Shown: in pieces, positions 14,557-26,273 of the stretch
How the letters are laid out: each line of letters starts with the position of its first letter
Numbering within the stretch: position 1 is the first letter of the stretch
From: Conidiobolus incongruus B7586
Taxonomy: Eukaryota > Entomophthoromycota > Entomophthoromycetes > Entomophthorales > Conidiobolaceae
Direction of reading: 5' to 3'
Assembly: GCA_000697335.1 (NCBI GenBank)
Contig: JNEM01015326.1
Location: 1-38,929 of the forward strand
Length of the DNA stretch: 38,929 nucleotides
Translations under genes and position numbers: made by a program
The notes under the pieces: model-generated
Told to the model about the DNA's origin: nothing
The model's database searches: none
What the model saw: only the letters and a program-made list of their open reading frames with translations

Positions 14557-16427
14557 TGATATTGATTAAGTACCTTGAACGTGTATTCATTATAATTTTA
14601 TATGAATATATATTCTAATATGTTGAACTATTGATTTAATATCTTTTATTATATTCTTTAATAAATAATATATACTATAACTTATATATGATTTAAATAC
14701 TATTTACTATAACTTAAAACTTAATCAACAACAACAATCACAAGCCAATTCCATCCAACATTTCATAATTAACAAATTCAATTAATTAATTGAATAGTTA
14801 TACACCTTGAGAAATTGGAAAAATACAAAATTTTATATTAACGAGTAATCTTTGAGATAGTAATCGAATATGATTGATTTATTTTTAATTCAATAGTAAA
14901 TCATCTGAATTGGGTTATGATTAATGTCACAAGATTATGCCAATATGTAAATTTTATTGTTCTTTTTTAATTATGGCTTAATTGGTACATATATGAAAGA
15001 TATGATTTTAATTCTATTTATGGTGGTTACTTTTCTCATTTTAAATTAGAGAATATTAGCTTTCATAAGTCATAATATTCATTCAATATTATTATAAAAA
15101 ATCAACCAACGGTGAACTAATAGTATTTAAGCTCCAATACTCATAATTTTCTCATGGAAGTTAAAACGGTTTTATATTACCAGTTTCCTATGATAATGTT
15201 AACTATTAGAAAATTACATAATTGTTAAATTGTTCAATTCAAATATTGAACAAGATATATATTATGATAATGTTATTTAAGTCTAATAATGGCTAATCTG
15301 CCTTTAGGATTCAATATAAATATATCATGGTTATATTTTTAAGCGTTGAAACAATGGCCAATATCTCAATTGTTATTCTTCAAACAAGTTCTTGAAGATG
15401 AACTGATAAATAGTTTGGTAGTAAAAAATTATTCCATTGTAAAATTTAGGGAAAAAATAGTGAATTTACTATTGGAACTTAGTAAGTCATCTTTTCCTTA
15501 CTTGTTCTATTAAGTCAAGCTGTTAAATTGATATTTGTTTTATATTATTTTTTTAATCATGAAATACAGCTGACATTATATTTAACTGAAGTATAAATAT
15601 TTTATCGCAAAAAATTATGATTGTTGAATGATTAAAAATTAAAAAAAATTCCAAATATAGATCTTTGAGCTTTGACAAGTATACAATATATTTTTCAGTG
15701 CACTCGGCATTAGATATTTCATAGTACACAATTAGAGACAAATTAATTAATAATCGCTATAATATTAGTAAAAAAGAGATGCAAGGTTATTATGAAATTT
15801 CAAATTTGTAAAAAATATTAAATAATCATATTGTTAAAATTCATAATTTTGTGATAATTTTTAAAATTTTTCAAATTAACGAGCAATTTTGAAAAAAATA
15901 TTTTGTCAATAAAATGAATTCAGATTTCAATTAAATAATGAATTAACTTAGAATATTGATAAAATATCAAATAGATATCCTAAAAAGTCACTTCAATTTT
16001 TTTCGATTGTTAATCTGAATTTTTGTTGCGTTATCTAGAAGCTATTGCATTTAATATCAACAATACTAGTATTATCAAAATTAAATGAAAAATATTCGAT
16101 CTGTAATAATTTATCATAATTTTATATTCAAAATCAAAAATTAAAAATAAAAGATAGTCATATGATAATTTGAATTAAAATATTATATATAGTATTTATA
16201 TTTCATTTAAGAGTATACTTTGAATTAATTATAGTAATTCGATTAATAATCAAATATTTAACTTTCACATTGAAGATATTTTTTCATTTCATTATGAATT
16301 AATAGTTCGAATATGATTAATTCCTTTTCAATCCCATAATAATCTTATTAATTTCAATGACTCATATGATAAGATATATAAGGGCATAACTAATACTTTG
16401 ATTATTAATAGAAACTTAATTGTAAAA
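14557..16427. other. Divergent spacer between zinc transporter and ERV1
   Basis: About 1.9 kb of AT-rich sequence that must hold both promoters. One small coding-like frame (15289-15513) is listed separately. The minus-strand open frame at 15553-15741 shows no family resemblance. No other structure was recognised. Confidence 0.45.
15289..15513 (+). pseudogene. Small coding-like frame with one internal stop
   Basis: From an ATG at 15289 a 75-codon frame reads MANLPLGFNINISWLYF, then TAA, then ALKQWPISQLLFFKQVLEDEL and an amphipathic stretch ending LLLELSKSSFPYLFY before TAA at 15511. The second part has a coding-like mix of residues, unusual in this AT-rich spacer. The internal TAA would be CAA before one C-to-T change. 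No family was recognised. It may be a decayed small gene, the exon of an unseen gene, or chance. Confidence 0.25.
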
Positions 16428-16961
16428 ATGGATGCTTTTTCCAATGCCAATATGCCTGGGGGAAAACCCTGCAAAGTATGCGGTGATTTTAAAGGTTGGA
16501 TGAAGGGAGGCGTTCATCAGTCCGCAGCTAATCAAACTCAAACTAAATCAGAGGGTAATCATTCTCCTAAAACGGAGACTAAAGATGTCAAAACTCAGGA
16601 ATCTGGGCTTAAATCAAAGTTAGAATGTCCTCCTGGATATAAAGAATTAGGTAATTCCACATGGACGTTTTTACATACTACAGCTGCCTACTATCCCAAG
16701 AAGCCAACGGATGAGGAGCAACAGAATATGAAATCATTGATTAAGGGGGTTTCAATGTTTTATCCTTGTCAACCCTGTGCCGAACATATGCGTGAAGAGA
16801 TGAATGTAGATCCTCCTAAGGTTGGATCTAACCATGATCTTAACTTGTGGTTATGCCAATTCCATAATAAGGTAAACGAAATGCTAGGTAAAGAGTCGTT
16901 TGATTGTTCTAGAGTTCTGGAAAGATGGAGAGATGGCCCAAGTGATGGTTCTTGTGATTAA
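16428..16961 (+). CDS. ERV1: FAD-linked sulfhydryl oxidase Erv1
   Basis: Flavin-linked sulfhydryl oxidase of the mitochondrial intermembrane space. It reoxidises Mia40 during disulfide relay import and passes electrons to cytochrome c. The single-exon product has 177 residues, near the usual 185-190. The N-terminal shuttle pair is PCKVC (residues ~17-21), followed by a flexible Gln/Lys/Thr-rich linker. The Erv/ALR domain starts at CPPGYKELGNSTWTFLHT. The active-site pair is YPCQPC, followed by CQFHNKVNE and a CX16C structural pair (WLC to FDC). It ends WRDGPSDGSCD, like the yeast C-terminus. The first ATG, at 16428, is chosen; no upstream ATG is in frame. All cysteines expected of the family are present. 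Confidence 0.96.
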   Translation: MDAFSNANMPGGKPCKVCGDFKGWMKGGVHQSAANQTQTKSEGNHSPKTETKDVKTQESGLKSKLECPPGYKELGNSTWTFLHTTAAYYPKKPTDEEQQNMKSLIKGVSMFYPCQPCAEHMREEMNVDPPKVGSNHDLNLWLCQFHNKVNEMLGKESFDCSRVLERWRDGPSDGSCD

Positions 16962-17043
16962 TTAATAGATATTCTCTATTTAATTTTTAAATTTGAATGA
17001 ATATAAAATTGATTATAATTATATATATAATTTATTTATTTAT

Positions 17044-18245
17044 TTAATAATAAACGTTTGAAGTATTGAGTAATCTATGCAGTTTACGTAATTCAGGTTT
17101 CTTAGCAATTTGCCAAATATATCGATCTAAATCAGATGAATTAACAGAGGTACTCCATCCCTTAGAATTGACAACAGTCACTAATTCTTCAACAACACTG
17201 ACAGATATAGCTCTCAATATGAGCATATTATGATCATTAATCTTTTTACCAGCTTGAAGATCGTCTAAAATATCCTGGGGTGGAAGAATGATACCATAAT
17301 GAATTAAAATGGTGGGGATTACATTGTCTGCAAAAATGGTCAACTTGTCAATTCCAGTGAAATTGAAGTGATCAGGTTTGACATCCTTGTATCTTAAGTA
17401 AAGATCACCTGTAATGAGTTGAGCTCTCTTGAAAAGATAGACGGGTGTTCCATTATCAGATCCAAAGTCCTCCAACGAGTGGAAAGTATTGACCAATTTG
17501 GCAGTAAATTCAGATGCTGAGAAATTAGACACTTGATCATTTGAAGAGTCAGGATTACCGTTGGGTTTAGATAATTCTAGAATACAATGGCCCAAATTCT
17601 TATAACCCAATCGCTTCAATGTATTTCCTGTTTCATTGATAACCTTGGTTAATTTATCAACAAGAGAAGTAAATGGTGTAGGATTATAGACGTATAATCC
17701 ACTGATTTCGGGATGGGGTTCTTCTTGCTTCAAAGGTAAAGAGAACCAGTCAGCAACCAATTGAGAAGAAGCTTGAGCTAAAGAATCAGCTGAAAATGAA
17801 ATACCTCCCAAGTGCATAGACATCACACCGTATAAAATGGTCTCAGCAGCTCCCTAAAATATTAATTTAATCAGGATCAATTCAGAAGTTATAATACTAA
17901 CACAATTACTCTCTGAAAAGCTTTCTTCAATTCATTACGGTAACCGCTGCCAAAATTCAACAAATTAATTAAAACGGTAACATTTAGCTCCTCTTCCAAA
18001 CTATCAAACTTCAAAGGTAATCCAGCTACCGTCTTATCAACACAATCTTGAACTTCTTCTAAAGTTATTTGTTCTGAAAATTTTTGGAGAGCTTCTACAT
18101 CTACCTTTCTCAAGAATTAGTTTATATATTTTTATCGGTTGGCTAATTTTACTTTGAAAGTGTTAGTGTTACGTAATTTACAATTATAACAGGATTCTCT
18201 AACTGCTTCAATATAGTCTCCTGAAGGTAATTTTAATGAAGACAT
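17044..18245 (-). CDS. QNG1: Queuosine 5'-phosphate N-glycosylase/hydrolase (DUF2419, Qng1)
   Basis: Releases queuine from queuosine 5'-phosphate, so that the base can be put back into GUN-anticodon tRNAs. Exons are 18245-18153, 18104-17910 and 17853-17044, giving 365 residues. The join FK|VDVEALQKF gives the family's N-terminal helix, and INLLNFGSGYR and YGVMSMHLGG follow. FKRAQLITGD, the FADNVIP block (shared with human C9orf64) and YIWQIAKK near the end mark the glycosidase-like core. Intron 1 is 48 bases and uses an AAAG acceptor; an upstream acceptor at TTGAG breaks the frame. Intron 2 is 56 bases. Eukaryotes do not make queuine, so the gene implies salvage from food or bacteria. The nearby CTU1 also modifies anticodons, but the spacing gives no sign of co-regulation. 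Confidence 0.93.
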
Positions 18246-18963
18246 TTTAATAAATATTAATAGGTGTTTGATTTGAAATGAAATAATAAATTTTGGAACT
18301 GATGGAAATTACGTCAAACAAATCTTATTTCCTCTGATTAGAATTTATGGGATCAATTTTTTTCAAAATACGTTATCCATAATTAGAAATATATATAATG
18401 AATGATTAAGAATGTATTATTTCAGGTTGATTATTATTCTTACTGGATTCACCATTTATGTTAATCGAAAATAATTTCAAATTTTTTAAATACTTATATT
18501 TAATTTATTTTTTAAGGTAATATGCGGTATGCTGTTGTTTACAGCAGTAGTAATTGAAGATATAATATTTTTTTGAAATAAATTCAAATTATTTAATAAT
18601 ACAAAAAGGTACTGGTCCAAATATATTAGTATAATTGTAATCACATTAATTATATATTATCCATAAAAGAAATTTATCATAAAATTGAATCTAATAATAA
18701 CGAAATCAGAAATATCTCATCAGTAGAAAAGATGAAAATAATGAAATAAAATGTATTGTGAATGATAATATTGAAATAAGTGATGATAATAAGTGAAATA
18801 ATAAAGTTAATAAAATTTAAATTAAACAAGCTTTTTAAGAAATTAATAAAAGTGAAATAAAACAATTTAAATGTTGAAAGATGAAATGAGAAAAATTGAA
18901 ATTTCAGTCTATTGAAAGATCTAGGGAGAAATTATAAAATATCATATTGTTAGAATTGGTCAA
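18246..18963. other. Spacer between QNG1 and tRNA-Val
   Basis: About 720 AT-rich bases. It contains the QNG1 promoter, but no clear TATA or CCAAT element was recognised. The open frame at 18677-18865 (minus) is a Phe/Ile/Leu run from A/T sequence. Nothing else was seen. Confidence 0.5.
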
Positions 18964-19036
18964 GTTTCCATGGTGTAGTGGCTATCACGTGTGCTTCACA
19001 CGCACAAGGTCCTCGGTTCAATCCCGAGTGGAAACA
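18964..19036 (+). tRNA. tRNA-Val(CAC)
   Basis: Complete cloverleaf of 73 bases without an intron. The acceptor stem GTTTCCA pairs with TGGAAAC and is followed by discriminator A. The D arm is GGTGTAGTGGCTATCAC. Anticodon stem TGTGC / GCACA encloses loop TTCACAC, giving anticodon CAC. The T arm is CTCGGTTCAATCCCGAG. A run of T follows at 19037-19040, a normal polymerase III terminator. CCA is not encoded. Confidence 0.96.
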
Positions 19037-19522
19037 TTTTTAACCCAAAACAATTCTATCCTTTTTACCAGCTTCCAAAATGGATTCAATAATCAATTAA
19101 TATTCTTCAAATTTCTCGCATTGAAAAAATATTTTGAGATTAATTTTAATTTTTATATTTTTCTCTTATGTAACCTGAGTCTATTTTTAATAACGGGTTC
19201 TAATTTTATCATATTACTATTAACAATCCTTTTATTCAACATATATTCAATAATTACATTTAAAACTCATTCGAATTAATTGTAATGGCATAAAATCCCA
19301 TATTCAATTTATTACATCACTAATTTATAAATTTATTCTATATGATATTACTCAATCAGTAAATTATTTGTTTAATTTAATAATATTAATTTGAAAATTG
19401 CTATTTATACATTAATCAAGTCAATATATTTTCAATTAACTCTTTAATTATTTAATACCTGAATTTTTTTTCATTTTCAAAACTAATTTATTAATAATAA
19501 ATATAAAAAGAAATAATTATTA
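19037..19522. other. Spacer upstream of the DDT/WHIM gene
   Basis: About 490 AT-rich bases beginning with the T-run of the tRNA-Val gene. It is the presumed promoter of the downstream gene. A 110-codon open frame running through the tRNA (18947-19279) is chance. Confidence 0.5.
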
Positions 19523-22500
19523 ATGGATAAAAATAATTCAGACTCAAGTACCAATGAGTTTATAACATTTTCCTTCAAAGAAGCTCCAAGTAGAAATATT
19601 GTAGAATGGAATGTTATTCAACCCACAGAACCTATAGATACGGTCTCGTTCGATTTAACCCCCAATCAAATACAAATTTTAAATCAGTATAAAAAGAATT
19701 ATGAAGACCTGAATAAAATCAATTTTTGGTCAAAGGTATTTTTTGAAAAGATATTTTAATAGTGTTTAATATTTATTTTTCAGTTTTAGAATAAAAACCA
19801 ATTCGTTTATTCAAATAATGGTGAGCCGGAGATTTTTTATTATCAACCTGAGGTAAATTTGAAAATAAAAAAAATTATATGTTATTTACTTGTTCCTTTT
19901 AGATTACTGATAGTTATTATTTACCTTTTCATGTAAAAAGGAATCAAGACGGTGAGAATACAAATAATAATAAATCAAGCTTGGTAAATATTTTGCTATA
20001 TTATGGTATGTTTATTACTAATTAAATAATTCACTTAATTTGGCAAATAGAATATTGAGGGTAATATGACAGAATATCAGCCTGTTTTGACGCCCCACTC
20101 CACTAATCAAGTTACCGTGGTTAATCCAGCAGAATCAAACAACTTGAGATCAAATAATAATACTCAAAATGATGTATTTAATAATAGTGTTCCCATTGCG
20201 AATTCTAATACTTTTACTTCTACAGTACCAAATTCGAACCCTGTTCTTGCCAAATCGCACATTCCAACCCCTGGTACTCAGACTTCAAGTATTCAAAATT
20301 TGTTGACTACTACAAATAATCAACTCTTGCCGAATCAAGTTTTATATTCAACTCAAACCTTAACTGTACCATTGAATGCTACAAATACTCATATTACATC
20401 TTCTGCAATTCAAGCTCCAATATTGTCTAAAAACCAAAAACCACAGTCATCAATAACCAATGTAACTCTCAGTACATTATTAAATAGCCTAGATAGTTCT
20501 CCAGATGAAATCACATCCAATCCTAGTCAATCTCAACCAAGTCCTAACGTCGGTATAAATACACATGTACTAAATCCAACTACTGTTCAACTTATTCAAG
20601 AGTCCCAAGCCTTGGATTCCAGCACTTCATCCAATTTACCTTCCAATACTTCTGATATTTCGAATTTAGTGCAAAATTCTGAAGAATTGCCCAAAAAGAA
20701 TCCCCTTCCACATAGTGTTTCTAATCACTCTAAATTTAATCAATCCTCTGAGCCTATTTCAGCTGAAGAAAACACGATTCAATCTACCCACGATGTTGTA
20801 TATATCGATAGTTCAACATCAGATATTGGTACTGTAACCTCTGAACTGGGTTCCCATCCTTCTGTTTTACAAGCCCAATCTACTCCCACCGTCCAGCGTA
20901 ATCCAGCACATTTAATTTCTGTGCCTCAATCTCAAAACCAGCAATCACTACCACCTCTCCCAAAGTGGTCCAGTTCATTCGATTTTGATATCTTATATGA
21001 TTTGATCATTTGTTATGATTTTATTCGTTCATATCAGCATTTCTTATTTAAAGATATGCTACTAGAATTATCACAGTCATTTTGGTTTTTCTGTTTTACA
21101 TTTATTAATCCAGATATTTCTACAATTCAAATTCATGTTTTATGCAATCTACTCAAATGTTTCTATCAAAAGAACCCAGAAATACCTTTACCATTCCCCC
21201 TTGAGCAAGTTTCGGTCTCCAATTTCAACTTATTTCTAGGTTACACCATCCAAAGTTTTAAAATTACTCCTCCTAAAAATGATTATCATTTTTTAAAAAC
21301 TTTCAATTATTTTAAGACCTCAAGGAGCTATCGCATTGATCTTTTAAAGTCTATTGTCATCCGTCTAGTTACTTCGTCCAAATTGAGTCTTCCTAGTTTT
21401 GATCCTACTTCTCAAGATTTCAAGACAATTAAACGTGCAAATGCTGATGCAAATGTTTTTGATAACTTTACCTGGGCCATTTTGATCCAAGCATCTGATC
21501 CTGTTCAGGATACTTCAAATCAACATTGTAATCAAAATTCAGCCCAAAACTCAGCAACAAACGCACCCCACCAAGTGCAAGCTCCGGTTAGTGGTCAAAA
21601 TTCAAACACTCCTATTGATCAATCATCGAATTTTAATAGTGACAAAATTACTTTATCAAGTATTAAACCAATTATCCATAAGTTGACGGTGCTCAAACCT
21701 ATTGACAAGTTGATTGATATTGGTCTCCTTCCTTTGATCAAGGAGTTTCAAATTATTCACTTGGGTATTGATCGATTTAAGCGCTCATATTTCTATTTTG
21801 CCTCAATTGGTGGGATAATGGTCAAATCTACTATTGATAAAGTTACTGTTTGGAATTTTATCAATAACTTGGAATTATTTGAAAAACTGCTGTCTTCTTT
21901 GTATTTGAGTAATTATCACGAAGCCAAATTATTCACACGATTAACTCAGCTTTCTCCTATTTTTACAAATTCATTTTTACAAAAAGTCAATTCATCGATC
22001 AATTTATTAAGCATTCCTTACATTGAAGCCATCTCCATTCTTGTCCAGTCAAATGAAATTCCTTCTTATGCTCAAATGATACCCTCTTTAGATACACCAT
22101 TAGTCGACATATTAATGCTAAATAATTCCAACCCTGCTCCTCCACTTTTCTCTACTCTCAAAGGAAATTCAATTAACCAGATTCAAGTTGCAAAATTAAT
22201 TGATATTCTTACAAAGATCATTAGTTTATTGGAACTACCCCTCGAATGTCAAGCTTCTCTCCAATCTAATCTAGAGACTATGCCATCGGATAAATCCATA
22301 GTTCAAACTTGCCGAGAAATGATAGCTATTCTTGATAAGGATATAAAAGATTTTGACCCCAGTTATCACTCTAAACCCGACCAAATGAGATTTTTAAAGA
22401 ATTACTTAAGCTTGAATAACTATTTCGTCAAAGCTGACGATATATTACACAATCAGCTTTTGAAGAATCCAGAAGCTACATTTCTTCCATCGGATATCCG

Positions 22501-23278
22501 AGACTCTAACGAATTCTGTGAAGTTTCCATTCAGTCCATTTTGGATTTGGTTCAAAATTGCTTACACAAGGAATTTAAAGGTGATGAAAATTTTCGCGTT
22601 TATTCGTTTTTAACAAAGGACCAAGTCTGCTCATCCTATCCTGTACACCTCAGGAATCTTCACAAGTGCCATTTTCACTTCAACAATCTGAAAAATATTC
22701 GATTTGCTAAAATAAAACTTCCCGATAAGAGTCGGATTCCTTCCAGACCCGCACTTCCAGCTAAACGTGCCACAGCTGGTCGTGGATCTCATAATAAGAG
22801 TCGTACAAGCTATAAGCAATCCATATCAAGCAACCAGGGGGATTCTTCGCCCTCATCCGAAACCAAGTCCTCAAAATCGACTCGGACTAGACGACCTGCA
22901 GGAAATGTCTACGAATCCAGAATGTACTCCACAAGGAATCGAATACAACAAACTCTAGATCCTTTTACCAAGCGCAGAAAAATCATATTACCTTCCTCCG
23001 AAGATGAAAGTGATATAAAGGAAAATTCAGGAGATGAAAAATTTGATGATAATTCAAATTCTGATCTTCCTGGAAATTTCCTTAAACCTTCCAAATTAGA
23101 TAATGCTTTTGACTATTCAGATAACAATGAAGAATCGAATTTAAGAAACCGTCGTTCCATTGACTTAGACGAAGATTTTGAAGACGAAGAACCTTCGGAG
23201 AACCAATCGTCACCTTCCCTTTTCGATGATAAGGGATCTTTCCCTTTTCTCTCTACATTCTCTTCAATGGATGAATAA
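19523..23278 (+). CDS. DDT/WHIM-domain chromatin protein, probable ISWI-type remodeller subunit
   Basis: Exons 19523-19735, 19790-19852, 19903-19983 and 20051-23278 join in phase 0 to 1194 residues. The first ~420 residues are low-complexity Ser/Asn/Gln/Thr/Pro. A DDT-like helical domain follows (residues ~430-530): LYDLIICYDFIRSYQHFLFK and later IQIHVLCNLLKCF, comparable with IYEVLRNFG and MAEMHVVLLKA of BPTF. Around residues 670-710, FQIIHLGIDRFKRSYFYF then GGIMVK matches the WHIM2 pattern (PLGxDRxxRRYW..GGxxVE). The C-terminus has a basic Lys/Arg/Ser stretch with GRG, like an AT-hook, then an acidic tail. No WAC, PHD or bromodomain was seen. Proteins with this pair (Itc1/ACF1, Ioc3, BPTF) measure and hold nucleosomes for ISWI ATPases in the nucleus. 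Which one this equals is undecided. The 3' cut before AATAAAAACC is fixed because the earlier CAG acceptor gives an immediate stop. Confidence 0.72.
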
Positions 23279-24630
23279 TTCACAATTATCTTGTATTGAT
23301 ATAAATTCAATTATTCCAATGAACATTATCCTTCACTTATATTTTTCATATATTTATATTAGCTTACTAGATATGTTGTATTAGTCGAATTAAATCTTGT
23401 TATAATATTTTAAAATATATTAATTTTGGACCAATATATACTGTATAAAAATTAGCAAAAAATAATATTCATTCAATTTATATTTTTGATCTATGTATTT
23501 TTGTAGCTTCCGTGGCTAGATTAAAATAATTATATTATTTAATAAAAATTTAAATATATTCATAGTCATGTTAGATTTGATTATATAATATCTCGATATT
23601 TAAATTGTAAATTAAAATAAATATATAAACTTTTTATATAATTGTTAAACTTAATATTTTAAGCTAATCAAAGAAATGAATTTTGAAATAATTCAACTAA
23701 AGCTGGAAATTAAAATGTAGTATTAGATATTGTAATGATATCATAAATTAATATGTTTCTAAAATATCAAATTACAAAGATATGAGATTTAATAATATCA
23801 ATTCCCTATAATTTTGTATATGTATTATATTCTATCCAAAATATTCATATTTTTTAAAATTAATAATATTTAACCAGGTTTCATGGAATTCAATAAAATT
23901 TATTAATTGTAGACTTAAATCCTGAGTTTATTACTTGAGTTTAAAATATAATTTATTTTTAATTTAGCTAATTTATAGAATATATATATATATATTATTT
24001 TAAATACTACTGTTTGTCTTTTATTTTTTATACAATTCATTAATAATAAACTATTTTAATTATTTTGAGTGATAAACATTAAGTTAAAGATCCCATAATT
24101 TCATGAAAATTCAAAATTAATATATTCTCAACTTTGTGATACCTATGAATTTAAAAACCCTTAAATAATTTAAAAATGAAAAGAAATTCCATTAATTACA
24201 ATAAAAGTGAAAGATTCAAAGATCATTCAGACTTTCTTAAACAAAAATGGGTGAAATTACTGAATTAAGATATTGAAAGATGTTTTATAATATAACAATT
24301 ATTTCAACAGCAATATTCACAAATTATTATTAAAATTGATAATAATGCCAATTTTTTTTAAAAAATAAATTAAGTTACACATTTCAGAATAACTCAACCT
24401 AATTGCTTTGAATTAGAACTAATCGTCGATAAACATGATGTGCTATTCATATTTAAAAAATAATTTATAATATTATCAGTTATTTAAATAGGTTGAGTTA
24501 TATTAACAGTTTGTAGGCTAATTACAATTTCATTTTAACTAATTAACTGTATACTAACATTGATTTAGTTATAAAATCTTAAGCAATGCACTAAATCAGT
24601 ATAAAATTAACTCACCCAAAGAAAGATTAA
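23279..24630. other. AT-rich spacer
   Basis: About 1.35 kb without a supportable gene. It includes the 3' end of the DDT/WHIM gene and short TA runs near 23980. A motif pairing near 24390 and 24490 (ACTCAACCTAATT and AGGTTGAGTTAT) is a short inverted repeat of unknown meaning. Confidence 0.45.
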
Positions 24631-25437
24631 TTAGATTCATTTCCAGCTGTCACTCCTCAATGGATTACAGACTATGTTGATGCTCAAAAGTTACTACCAT
24701 GAGATAAATACCAGTTAAACTCATTGCCTCAAACCAACAACCCATTGAAAATTTATAGTCATATTGACCAAAATATTACTTATGATTAATCTGCAGAGTT
24801 CATAACTTTACAATTTAAAGAACTCAACACAATACCACTACCATCACAGCTACAGCTAAAGAAACCAAATATGCACTTGGAAAGCAAACAGAAGAGAAGA
24901 AGGTATAGAAAGCATCTCTCCAACCAGTCCAAAATCAGAAAATTCATTCAGCTTAACAAAGCTCCAACATCAGAACCAATTATATCAGCCAGTCAAATCA
25001 ATATTCACGTCTATTCTGAGCTGCTATCTTTCATTAGGGGCGAATTTTAATTGAAATATCAATTTCGATTCTCTATCCTGAAGAGAGACCAACTCATTGA
25101 TTTAACTCACTCAAATCAGCATTCTACTGATGGTCACCCTCACACAACATATAGTGATGATAACGACAACCACTTGGACAATTTATTTACAAATTTAATT
25201 ACGACTGAAATTCATGAACTATTCAAACAGTTTTTTAACATTTGTTACAAAAACACAATGCTCACTTATCAGAAATTAAAGCAAATCGAAAATTCACCAA
25301 ATCGATCAAGCATTCATAAACAATACAAAAAATTAACTCAAATATTAGAATTGATTCAGCTCAATCTATCCAAATACCATTTAAATCACATTTGGAGCCT
25401 CGACTTCAATATCTTATTAATCAATATAGACTATTAA
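24631..25437 (+). pseudogene. Broken gene with a BRCT-like start (possibly REV1)
   Basis: One plus-strand frame of about 268 codons runs from 24631 to a TAA at 25435. It is interrupted by only three stops: TGA at 24700, TAA at 24787 and TAA at 25048. It opens with FPAVTPQWITDYVDAQKLLP, then (stop) DKYQLNSLPQ. This is the form of the last helix and tail of a BRCT domain; REV1 has VxPxWIVDS..KxLLPWxxYxL at this place, so the first stop sits at the conserved Trp (TGG to TGA). Downstream come IPLPSQLQLKK, a basic patch KQKRRRYRKH, and a helical Gln/Lys/Leu-rich end. GC content and codon look are gene-like. No upstream exons encoding the rest of a BRCT domain were found. REV1 is one reading; another BRCT protein is possible. 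No GT-AG intron of normal size removes the stops. Confidence 0.5.
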
Positions 25438-25590
25438 TTCTTTAAAATAACTCAAAAATATCAAACTTCTGAAATTCAATATTTCCTACTATCCCATAAA
25501 TCTCACTTTTCATTCAAGTTTATTTAAACTGTGTGACCCTTTTTTTCAATTTTAAAAATCCAATATTGAATTATTTTGTAACTATTAAAA

Positions 25591-26273
25591 ATGTCCAATA
25601 TTACAACAGATAAATCTAATTCTAATAATCTAACGGATTCTCAAGATAAAATTCAAATCAAGCCCAATACCAGTAGCAATAATCGTAATACCATTAACAA
25701 AGATGAAGAGAATCAGGAGGAGGAAGATGAGGAAAAGGACAACGAAGTCGATCACGAAGATGACAACGACAACGAAGAAGATGATAATGATAATGATGAC
25801 AGTGAATTTAGTAAGAGAGTTAAGTTGAATTCACATACAAAAGAAGAGCTAAAGTATGATTTATACTACTATTGTGTCATTTATATGGTTTTAATTTATT
25901 TTTAGAGCATTATTAGATGAGTTTTCACCGGATCAACATCGTCGATTTGAAGTGTTTAGAAGAACGGCACTACCCAGAAATACAGTTAAAAGAGTAAATT
26001 TTTTATATAATTCATATTATTCATTAATTATAATTCTACATCTAGTTGTTACAAAATATCCTTAACCAACAAGTCTCACCCACTCTAGCGTTTGTGGTTG
26101 CAGGTTATTCCAAAGTGTTCATTGGTGAAATTACCGAATTAGCTCTTGATATTCAAAAGGAATGGAATGAAACAGGTCCACTATCTCCAGAGCATATTAG
26201 AGAAGCTTATCGACGATATGAGTCGACTACTTCTACTAGAGTGAATTACTTGCATAAAAAACGATTGTTTTGA
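25591..26273 (+). CDS. TAF11: TFIID subunit 11 (TAF11, histone-fold)
   Basis: TAF11 pairs with TAF13 through a histone fold inside TFIID and contacts TBP and TFIIA at RNA polymerase II promoters. Exons 25591-25853, 25906-25993 and 26046-26273 give 192 residues. The N-terminal half is Asn/Ser-rich, then strongly acidic (Asp/Glu runs at residues ~39-76). The histone fold begins [20 protein letters not shown], continues with [31 protein letters not shown] and [13 protein letters not shown], and the protein ends HKKRLF, as in other TAF11s. Both introns are 52 bases and fall in the same region as fold helix boundaries. The ATG at 25591 is the first in frame after A/T leader sequence. Confidence 0.95.
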
